From: Candidatus Hydrogenedentota bacterium
GTDB lineage: Bacteria; Hydrogenedentota; Hydrogenedentia; Hydrogenedentales; SLHB01
Assembly: GCA_035416745.1 (NCBI GenBank)
Contig: DAOLNV010000011.1
Coordinates: 75,277 to 81,892 of the forward strand
DNA length: 6,616 nucleotides
Direction: 5' to 3'
Shown here: positions 1 through 5,806 of the stretch, one piece after another
Layout of the letters: every line of letters starts with the position of its first letter
Numbering within the stretch: position 1 is the first letter of the stretch
Made by a program: the position numbers and the translations under genes
The notes under the pieces: generated by a model
What the model was told of the DNA's origin: nothing
The model's input: only the letters and a program-made list of their open reading frames with translations
Databases searched by the model: none

Positions 1-806
1 TCAAGGGTGGTCTTGTTGAGTTCAAGCTGCTTCTGGACCAGGGTTATCGCCTGTTGCTGGGCGACGGCCGACAGCCACTCCCGGGTCACGATGGCCGACA
101 GGCTCAGCATGGCCCCGTACACGTCCTCGCGGGTCGCTTCGACGTCGCTCAGGGCCGCCTCATACTGCGACCGCACCCGCCCCCAAAGGTCGACCTCGAA
201 ACTGCTGCCCAGTCCGAACCGGTACGAGCGCGAGGTAAACGTGCTGTGCGGCGACGGCTGTTCGGCGAGCAAAGTATCGAGGGCTTTCAGCGAGGTCCCG
301 GCCTGTTCAAGCGCGTCGAGGAGATCAGCCGGGGGAACGGCGCCCGCGCCAGCCAACTGGTTCCACGCGGCGATCTTCTGGTTGAGAAACTCGAGGCGGT
401 CGCGCGACTCGCCCGTATCGGCGCGCTGGCGGCTCACCGAAGCGTCGCCCGAATACCCCAGCTCCGGAAAACGCCCCGCGCCGGCCTGAATCGCCACAAA
501 TTCAGCCTGGATCAGCCGTGCGTACACCTGCTGGAGCGACAGGTTGCCGGTCAAGGCTTGTTCGACCAGCCGGTTCAATTCCTCCGACTCGAAAATCTGC
601 CACCACTGCGCGGGAATCTCGCCGCCGTCGTCGTAGAGCGCAAATTCCGGGGGAACGGGCAGCTCGTCCGCGCCGCGTTCCGGCGGCGTGAACCGGGCGC
701 AGGAAACGGCGAGCGCACCGGCCGCGACACACGCGAGCAAACGACTCAGCGCACGGCCGGTTCGAACTCGGGCACTCAGCCGGTTATGTTTGTTGGTCAG
801 CACCAT
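1..806 (-). CDS. RND-type efflux outer membrane lipoprotein, NodT family (3' partial)
   Basis: Outer-membrane channel of a tripartite efflux system, which exports drugs or toxic compounds with a periplasmic adaptor and an inner-membrane RND pump. The frame stays open from the ATG at 806 to position 1, giving 268 residues of a family usually about 460-490 long, so the C-terminal half lies outside the window. Residues 20-36 form a hydrophobic export signal ending in LAVSC, a plausible lipobox with Cys36 as the lipidated residue. NodT/OprM hallmarks follow: QWWQIFES at 67-74, LNRLVEQAL at 77-85 with the N-x-x-L helix start after it, and FEVDLWGRVRS at 203-213, the signature at the second barrel strand. 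Residues about 129-192 look like extra sequence compared with OprM. The start is fixed by an in-frame TGA, the stop of the repressor gene, three codons upstream. No strong ribosome site precedes it, so translation is probably coupled to the repressor gene. Family call is firm; substrate is unknown. Confidence 0.9.
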   Translation of the reverse strand, partial: MVLTNKHNRLSARVRTGRALSRLLACVAAGALAVSCARFTPPERGADELPVPPEFALYDDGGEIPAQWWQIFESEELNRLVEQALTGNLSLQQVYARLIQAEFVAIQAGAGRFPELGYSGDASVSRQRADTGESRDRLEFLNQKIAAWNQLAGAGAVPPADLLDALEQAGTSLKALDTLLAEQPSPHSTFTSRSYRFGLGSSFEVDLWGRVRSQYEAALSDVEATREDVYGAMLSLSAIVTREWLSAVAQQQAITLVQKQLELNKTTL

Positions 807-812
807 CGTTGA

Positions 813-1472
813 TCATGCACCGGCGGTTTTCCGGACTCCCCCACTAACGCGTGATTGTATTGCCTCGCGTACGGCGGCGATGCCCGCCAGCGAGAACCGC
901 ACGATATGGGAAGCCATTACATCGACGGCATCGTCCTTGAACGCCCACAGCCTCTTTCGCTTGAAAGCCATGATGCATTGGCTGGCTATGCTCATCTCGC
1001 ACAGCTCGAGGTCCGTCTGCGTCGCGTGCGGCCCCAGGAGTTCCCCAATGGCCCCAAGGAAATGGGCCTGCGACTTGTCGCGCCACGCGGCAATGGCGTC
1101 ATCAAGCAGCCCGGTCGGGTTCACCAGTTCCATCATCCGGATGCTGTGCAGGTGGCCGAGCTGTTCCTGGTCGGCCCGGCGTAGCAGCAACGCCCGGACG
1201 AGCCCCGCGAGACGCTCTTCGGCAGGCGCATCGGCGGGCATCCCCCCGTCCAGGGGATACAGCGCGTCGGCCCGTGCAGCAGCATCCTCCCACGTCGCCC
1301 GGTACAGTCCATCCTTCGACCCGAAATGGTAGTTGATGGCAGCGCTGTTCACCCCCGCGCGATGGCATATCTCCGCGTGAGTCGCGTCACGGTATCCCTT
1401 CTCGCCAAATACCTGAAACGCCGCATCAAGAATGCGTTTGCGGGTTTCTTCACCGTCTTTTCGAATACGCAC
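813..1472 (-). CDS. TetR/AcrR-family transcriptional repressor with CerR (DUF1956) C-terminal domain
   Basis: DNA-binding repressor of 219 residues, normal for the family. The N-terminal domain shows a first helix (about 9-24, TRKRILDAAFQVFGEKG) and a helix-turn-helix with the recognition stretch AGVNSAAINYHFGSKDGLY at 39-57, the classic TetR signature. The C-terminal ligand and dimer domain (about 85-205), with RMMELVNPTGLLDDAI at 112-127 and CEMSIASQCIMAF at 158-170, resembles the CerR/CecR family (E. coli YbiH), whose members control efflux genes and respond to small molecules; this assignment is from memory of the family pattern. The start is GTG at 1472: upstream in frame there is only a TAA with no ATG between. 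It lies 6 bp upstream of the efflux lipoprotein gene, in the same frame, so it is very likely the first gene of the operon it controls. A promoter and a palindrome over its -10 box lie just upstream, suggesting autorepression. The inducer cannot be told. Confidence 0.92.
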   Translation of the reverse strand: MRIRKDGEETRKRILDAAFQVFGEKGYRDATHAEICHRAGVNSAAINYHFGSKDGLYRATWEDAAARADALYPLDGGMPADAPAEERLAGLVRALLLRRADQEQLGHLHSIRMMELVNPTGLLDDAIAAWRDKSQAHFLGAIGELLGPHATQTDLELCEMSIASQCIMAFKRKRLWAFKDDAVDVMASHIVRFSLAGIAAVREAIQSRVSGGVRKTAGA

Positions 1473-1512
1473 CGTAAGGCCCGATCCCGCCCAACTGCTT
1501 AGTTAAAGTAAG

Positions 1513-1523
1513 GAGTTGAACTC
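1513..1523. promoter_or_regulatory. Candidate TetR-family operator palindrome
   Basis: GAGTT-G-AACTC is a perfect 11-bp palindrome overlapping the predicted -10 box and start site of the repressor-efflux operon. A degenerate copy of its core, AGTTAAAGT (1501-1509, two mismatches to AGTTGAACT), lies 13 bp away centre to centre, downstream of the start site. Position and symmetry fit autorepression by the adjacent TetR-type protein. A palindrome this short can also arise by chance. Confidence 0.4.
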
Positions 1524-1549
1524 TAGACGCCGGGCTGGCCGTATGTCAA
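1520..1549 (-). promoter_or_regulatory. Predicted sigma70-like promoter of the repressor-efflux operon
   Basis: On the minus strand a perfect -35 box TTGACA (1549-1544) is followed after 18 bp by TAGAGT (1525-1520), a 4 of 6 match to the -10 consensus. Transcription would start near 1513, giving a leader of about 40 nt before the GTG at 1472. The -35 is strong and the -10 mediocre, which is acceptable for a repressed promoter. A 16-bp spacing to TCTAGA is the alternative. Confidence 0.45.
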
Positions 1550-1749
1550 GGAGTTTCTTCAGGGTTGAGAGCGCCCCCCCAAGAGGTTGATCGGACCCAT
1601 CGGGGCATTGCCGCAACCACCCCGTTTTCCTTGAAGGAGCCGCGTCTAAATCTCCGGGCCCCGCAAGGGGAGGCGATGTCAAGAACCCGGCGGGGAGCTT
1701 ATCCACGCGGCGAATAATCAGCGGCCTGCTATGCTCTCGGTCACGTGCT

Positions 1750-2331
1750 TTACCCCCGCCGCTCGCGCAGGCAGTCTTCGATATCGCGCAGGAAACGGGC
1801 GCCAAAACAGCATTCGATGATTTTGGCGATGCCGGCGTCCAAACCTTCCCCAACGCGGGCGCAATTGCAGGGAAACCGCATGACTTCGGGTTGGACAGTG
1901 AGGACGGGGGGATCTTCATCATCAGAGATCGCCAGGGGCCACATGGCACAGGCAAGGGGTTTGACGGCCTCGGGGGCCAGGCCGTGGGCAAGTGCCGCCG
2001 AGTGCAGCGAGCACCAAAGAGTGCCGTCCCGGCCTTTGTATGCGAACACGCAGCGTTCCGCGGCATCCACGGCAAGGGTCGGCTTGGCGCCTGGCATGCG
2101 CTCGACCGGGTCGGCGTATCCGTTTCTGTCGCGGAGATGGCGGGCGAATTTCGCAGCTTCGGAGAGCCAGTCAACCGCTCGCCGGGCCTCGACGGCCGAC
2201 AACTCCACATCGTAGCACGCGCAGCAACTCAGGCCGTTTCGACAGTTTTGGGGCTGGCAGTGGAAGGCGATGCCTCTCAACGCTTCCAGATCGACTTGGT
2301 ATCCGCCAACGACCGGAAAACGTCTTTTCAT
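1750..2331 (-). CDS. YkgJ/DUF3109-like cysteine-cluster protein (putative metal-binding)
   Basis: A small, probably cytoplasmic protein of 193 residues with 13 cysteines. An N-terminal cluster (Cys25, Cys30, Cys36, Cys37, Cys39) resembles the CxxCxxCC core of the YkgJ family, described as a putative zinc- or iron-chelating domain, but with wider spacing between the first cysteines. A second set follows: CVFAYKGRDGTLWCSLH (Cys94, Cys107) and KPLACAMWPLAI (Cys128), a pattern I recognise from YkgJ/DUF3109 proteins, then Cys155, Cys157, Cys174, Cys175 and Cys187. No signal peptide is seen. The frame stays open upstream to an ATG at 2499, but the ATG at 2331 is preferred: GGAG stands 6 nt before it, the conserved part begins soon after, and the longer version would read through the palindrome and predicted promoter. 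It is divergent from the large repeat protein and upstream of, but probably not co-transcribed with, the repressor gene, which has its own promoter. The biochemical role of the family is not established. Confidence 0.8.
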   Translation of the reverse strand: MKRRFPVVGGYQVDLEALRGIAFHCQPQNCRNGLSCCACYDVELSAVEARRAVDWLSEAAKFARHLRDRNGYADPVERMPGAKPTLAVDAAERCVFAYKGRDGTLWCSLHSAALAHGLAPEAVKPLACAMWPLAISDDEDPPVLTVQPEVMRFPCNCARVGEGLDAGIAKIIECCFGARFLRDIEDCLRERRG

Positions 2332-2385
2332 GGTGGTCTCCGATAAGACAGTGGCAAGGATGAGAAGAAGACACGAATCTCCCCT

Positions 2386-2412
2386 CTTACATATCCCGGC
2401 GGTACTTATAAT
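2386..2412 (+). promoter_or_regulatory. Possible promoter of the large repeat protein
   Basis: On the plus strand a perfect TATAAT (2407-2412) is preceded, after a short 15-bp spacer, by CTTACA (2386-2391, 4 of 6). A transcript would start around 2419 and carry the inverted repeat as a hairpin at its very 5' end. A second -10-like box, TATACT (2508-2513), lies closer to the gene but has no good -35. Which of the two is used cannot be decided from sequence. Confidence 0.3.
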
Positions 2413-2435
2413 ACAGGATAATTTCGGGGACACAA
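2408..2435 (-). promoter_or_regulatory. Predicted promoter of the cysteine-cluster gene
   Basis: On the minus strand TATTAT (2413-2408, 5 of 6 to the -10 consensus) lies 16 bp downstream of TTGTGT (2435-2430, 3 of 6 to the -35 consensus). Transcription would begin near 2401, about 70 nt before the ATG at 2331. The -35 box sits inside the left arm of the 19-bp inverted repeat. Support is moderate because of the weak -35. Confidence 0.35.
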
Positions 2436-2476
2436 TACTGAATTCTAATCCCAATTGAGTATTGTGTCCCCGAAAT
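2421..2476. repeat. Perfect 19-bp inverted repeat (REP-like/MITE-like palindrome)
   Basis: The left arm ATTTCGGGGACACAATACT (2421-2439) is exactly complementary to the right arm AGTATTGTGTCCCCGAAAT (2458-2476). After one mismatch the 18-nt spacer adds four more pairs (AATT at 2441-2444 and 2453-2456), leaving an 8-nt loop. It lies between two divergent genes, so it is not at the 3' end of either one and a terminator role is unlikely. I recall similar GGGGACA-containing palindromes next to IS200-like, REP-associated tyrosine transposases in environmental bacteria, but no transposase is present here. The structure is certain, its origin is inferred. Confidence 0.85.
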
Positions 2477-2578
2477 CTGGAGTGAACTTTTTTGTGCATG
2501 GTATCGTTATACTGAAGAGCACATCAAACGGAATGACGTGAGAACGAATCGGATGGAATAGAAGCGGGGCCGTGTTTC

Positions 2579-5560
2579 ATGAAAGAGCAAGCGCGTTTCA
2601 TACTCCTCGTAGCGGGGGTCGTTGTGGCTGTCGGCGGGTTGTGGCTGTTGCTGCGTGCGGCTTCGTCTCCCCCGGATTCAGAAATCTCGCCGCCGGCAGC
2701 GCGAGAGCGAGGCGATGCGCCCTCTGTCGCGCCTGCTCCGGTTGGGCGCCATGAGACTCCCTCCCCGCGCAGGATTACCGGTGGCGCGGTAGGGTCGCAC
2801 CGCGATACCACTACGGCGGTGGGCCAGATTGCGGGCAGGCCGCAATCGGGCATCGGAGTCGTGAAGGGCGAGGTTGTCTGGGCCGATACGAAAGCGCCCG
2901 TCGCCGGGGCGGAGGTCATCGCCGAGATGCGCGATTTCCAAGAGGGACAGCCGCCAACGGTCACCGCCCGCTGGCGCACGGTCACCGGCCCCAATGGGGC
3001 TTTCCTGCTCGAGAAGCTGCCCGAATACCGCGTGATTCTGGACCAGAATGTCTATTACGGGCTTTACGCGCAGAAAGACGACGCCTATGGCGAGTCAGGG
3101 TTTCAGCTTACGGACGACGAACCGGCGGCGTATGAGAGGATCGAGATCTATCCGGCCGGCATGATCTCGGGGCGGGTCGTCAGCGCATCCGGAGAGCCGG
3201 TGGCAAAGGCATGGCTCAGTCCCCACCGGTACCGCCCCGAAGGAACGGACCGCGACACGTATGCCGCCGCCAGTTCCGATGGCATCACGGACGAGTCCGG
3301 GCAATTCACCATCAGGAATCTCCGTCCGGGGACCTGGTCCTTCGTTGTGCGCGCCGCGGACTACGTGACGCGCATTTCGGATTTCGCCGAAGTGGGGTCC
3401 GAGGACCTGACGGTGACCCTCGAGCGCGGCGCCACGGTATCCGGGACCGTCGTCAACGTCAACGACGACAAGCCGGTGCCGGATATCGATGTTCGCCTGT
3501 TCCCCGCCGATTACACCTTGAATCACCTGTATACGAAGGCGGAGAGCGGAGCGGACGGCACGTTCACCATGACGGGGGTGGGGGCCGGCGTCTACCGTAC
3601 GGCGGTTCGCGACGATGAATACGTCCTGGTCGAGTCCTCCACCGAAATAACCGTGGAACAGGGGAAGGCGCTGACGGGTCTCAAGATTCCCGTTGGGCTG
3701 GGGGGCGCCGTGACGGGGCGTGCCTATGATGTCGATACGAGTGAACCGCTCGAGAATGTCGTCATCATCAGCCGGCACGGCGGCGGCAACGAGGCCCACA
3801 CCGACAGCGACGGCTATTATCGCATCGGGGGCCTGCCCGAAGGCCAGAATGTCATCGGCCGCAAATGGAAGGTAGGCTACCTGCACGGAGAACAGCGCGA
3901 GGACAAGGAAGTCATGGTTCGCCTGGGCGAGGTGGTCCAGGATATCGATTTTCCGATGAAAAAGGGGCTGTACCTTCGCGGCAAGGTCACGGACCGCCAG
4001 GGCGCGCCCATCGAATTCGCGTATGTGCGCAGCGATGTGATGAACGACAGCGGGGAGGGCGAGAGTTCGCAGACGCGCGCCGACGGCAGTTTTGAACATC
4101 GCGGCTTTTCTCCGAATACGGAAGTGACGCTTGTCGCGAGCAAAGACGGCATGGAGCAAACCCGTGTCGGTCCGCTGACCATCGGCGCGGCGGATCTCGA
4201 GGGCATCGAGATCACCATGGACCCCGGCGCGTCCATCAAGGGCGAGGTGGTTGACCCGAAGGGCAACCCGATGCTTAACATTCACGTGTCGGCGCAGGGC
4301 GATGCTGCTTCGTCGAGCGGCGACACCGACGCGTACGGGCGGTTCACCATTGGCGGCCTGGGCCCAGGGGTCTATACCCTGTCCATGTACGACTATGGTC
4401 AAGAGGGCGCCAGCACGCGCATCGAGAACGTGCAGCGGGTCACCGTTCCGAAGGCGGGCACGGTCGATGGCATCCGGCTCGTGTTCAAACCCGAGCAAGG
4501 TCCGGTCATCGCCGGGAGAGTCATGGACCGCCGCCGCAATCCCATCGCCGGGGTCCAGGTCAGCGCTCACGGTGAAGACGGCCTTGCGAGCTGGGGCAAC
4601 ACGCGTTCGGACGCCGACGGCCGGTTCGAGCTGACCGGACTGAAACCGGGCCGGCACCGGGTCATGGCCAGCGACCAGCGGTACATGTATCCGCAGGAAC
4701 CAATCATTGCCGAGACGGGAGACCGGAACGTCGAGCTCGTTCTCGCGGGGAAAGGCACGGTCGAAGGGCGCGTGCTCGACGCTCGGACGGGCCAGCCCAT
4801 CAAGCATTTTACGGTCAGCTGCATGCAGGGGCTGCAGCAGGCCGTGACCGGATACAGCCCGTACGGCCGCAGCAGATCGTTCTTTGACGAAAAGGGCGCG
4901 TTTACGCTCACCGACGTAGACGCGGGCGAGGCGACGCTCTTCGCGCAGGCCGCGGGATACGTCCCGGCCATGCAGCAACTCCAGAACGTGGATGAGTATA
5001 CTCCGGTGACCGGGCTGGTATTCCGCCTGGAATCCGGCGGATGCATTAGAGGCGTCGTCACCGACGAATCCGGCGAGCCGGTCTCAGGGGCGACGCTGTC
5101 CGTGCGCGTCAAGACGCCCGAGGGGCAATCCCAAGGCGCTCAGGCGGCGAAGACCGATGGCCGGGGGCGGTTTGTCATCGACGGCATCTCCGCCGGAATC
5201 GAGGGTCTCTACGCCGAACGCGAGGGTTTCCTTCCCGCAACCGTAGATGTCCGCGCCGCTGCGGGGCGCACCGAAGAAGTGACCATTCGCCTGAGCCGCG
5301 GGGGCACCGTCCAGGGGCGGGTCACCGTGAACGGCAAACCTGCGGGGGGACAGCAGGTGGTCATCCCGGACCCCTCTCTTGGCACGTTCCGCTACACCCG
5401 CACCGACGACCAGGGCCGTTACAGTGTTTCGGGTCTATCTAACGGCCAGGTCGAGGTCAGCGTCAATCCAATGCCCGGGGGTGTTGACATCTCTCGGAAC
5501 GCGGGACAGACCGCGCTCGTCGAGGAAGGCCGCACCACGGTGGTGGATTTCAATCTCTAG
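2579..5560 (+). CDS. Membrane-anchored protein with ten tandem carboxypeptidase-regulatory-like (Ig-like) repeats
   Basis: A large exported protein of 993 residues; I recognise the domain type but not a specific named gene. Residues 1-6 are short and charged, 7-26 form one hydrophobic segment, and 27-93 are a Pro/Ser/Arg-rich linker. There is no lipobox and no clear signal-peptidase site, so an uncleaved N-terminal anchor with the rest outside the cytoplasmic membrane is likely. From about 94 to the last residue run ten units of 75-95 residues starting near 94, 194, 284, 375, 463, 550, 641, 724, 820 and 908. Each opens like GRVVSASGEPVAKA and carries a TDxxGxFxIxGLxPG turn, e.g. SDADGRFELTGLKPG at 677-691. 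This is the CarboxypepD_reg / transthyretin-like beta-sandwich pattern; no peptidase or other catalytic domain is visible. No sorting signal follows: the last repeat's strand (VVDFNL) ends the protein. The start is ATG 2579 with a GGGG ribosome site 9 nt upstream. Such domains usually serve as structural or binding modules on the cell surface; ligand unknown. Confidence 0.88.
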   Translation: MKEQARFILLVAGVVVAVGGLWLLLRAASSPPDSEISPPAARERGDAPSVAPAPVGRHETPSPRRITGGAVGSHRDTTTAVGQIAGRPQSGIGVVKGEVVWADTKAPVAGAEVIAEMRDFQEGQPPTVTARWRTVTGPNGAFLLEKLPEYRVILDQNVYYGLYAQKDDAYGESGFQLTDDEPAAYERIEIYPAGMISGRVVSASGEPVAKAWLSPHRYRPEGTDRDTYAAASSDGITDESGQFTIRNLRPGTWSFVVRAADYVTRISDFAEVGSEDLTVTLERGATVSGTVVNVNDDKPVPDIDVRLFPADYTLNHLYTKAESGADGTFTMTGVGAGVYRTAVRDDEYVLVESSTEITVEQGKALTGLKIPVGLGGAVTGRAYDVDTSEPLENVVIISRHGGGNEAHTDSDGYYRIGGLPEGQNVIGRKWKVGYLHGEQREDKEVMVRLGEVVQDIDFPMKKGLYLRGKVTDRQGAPIEFAYVRSDVMNDSGEGESSQTRADGSFEHRGFSPNTEVTLVASKDGMEQTRVGPLTIGAADLEGIEITMDPGASIKGEVVDPKGNPMLNIHVSAQGDAASSSGDTDAYGRFTIGGLGPGVYTLSMYDYGQEGASTRIENVQRVTVPKAGTVDGIRLVFKPEQGPVIAGRVMDRRRNPIAGVQVSAHGEDGLASWGNTRSDADGRFELTGLKPGRHRVMASDQRYMYPQEPIIAETGDRNVELVLAGKGTVEGRVLDARTGQPIKHFTVSCMQGLQQAVTGYSPYGRSRSFFDEKGAFTLTDVDAGEATLFAQAAGYVPAMQQLQNVDEYTPVTGLVFRLESGGCIRGVVTDESGEPVSGATLSVRVKTPEGQSQGAQAAKTDGRGRFVIDGISAGIEGLYAEREGFLPATVDVRAAAGRTEEVTIRLSRGGTVQGRVTVNGKPAGGQQVVIPDPSLGTFRYTRTDDQGRYSVSGLSNGQVEVSVNPMPGGVDISRNAGQTALVEEGRTTVVDFNL
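2858..5557 (+). repeat. Ten tandem protein-level domain repeats within the 993-residue gene
   Basis: The ten beta-sandwich units line up by their opening G-x-V-x-G-x-V motif and by the turn motif near their middle: GPNGAFLLEKL, TDESGQFTIRNLRPG, GADGTFTMTGVGAG, TDSDGYYRIGGLPEG, RADGSFEHRGFSPN, TDAYGRFTIGGLGPG, SDADGRFELTGLKPG, DEKGAFTLTDVDAG, TDGRGRFVIDGISAG and TDDQGRYSVSGLSNG. They are diverged outside these motifs, so the array looks old and is not a recent DNA-level duplication. Unit 1 is the least typical and is followed by about 30 residues of spacer before unit 2. Confidence 0.8.
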
Positions 5561-5806
5561 CAAATGGGCATTGCGGCAAGGGCTATCTATATCAAACGGC
5601 CGCTTCCGATGCGGGTGCCGTGTGCAAGTTCCAGAGCAGGCGGCAAGCCAAGACCGCAATAAGAGGCGTGAGTTGAAAACCACCCGGCTCGTCCCGCGAG
5701 TTCCCGGTGGCGTTCCGTGGCGGCGGAGGAGACGGAAAACGCTTCTCGCCTTGAGATGATGCGTGAAGATGTCCTGCCCCGGTCTGCCCGGCGCCGATAT
5801 CCGGCT

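Noticed and set aside
54..812. Open frame of 252 codons on the plus strand over the efflux lipoprotein gene
   Set aside because: The minus-strand frame has clear NodT motifs and a lipoprotein signal; the plus-strand translation has no recognisable features.
1659..1670. CCCC-GCAA-GGGG hairpin downstream of the cysteine-cluster gene as a terminator
   Set aside because: The stem is only 4 bp and no T run follows on the minus strand, so it cannot be supported as an intrinsic terminator.
1503..2210. Open frame of 235 codons on the minus strand overlapping the cysteine-cluster gene
   Set aside because: It is a shifted frame of the cysteine-cluster gene, with low-complexity Pro/Ser/Arg composition and no family resemblance; it also runs through the repressor promoter.
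2332..2499. N-terminal extension of the cysteine-cluster protein to an ATG at 2499
   Set aside because: The extension would read through the palindrome and predicted promoter, lacks family resemblance, and the ATG at 2331 has its own GGAG ribosome site.
3095..4978. Long open frame (627 codons) on the minus strand, antisense to the repeat protein
   Set aside because: It lies wholly inside the convincing plus-strand gene, its translation shows no domain pattern, and long antisense open frames are common opposite high-GC genes with strong third-position bias.
5561..5806. Terminator or small gene between the convergent genes
   Set aside because: Only short imperfect inverted repeats (for example TTCCGT/ACGGAA around 5714-5738) without T runs are visible, and no short frame has a ribosome site with a sensible product.
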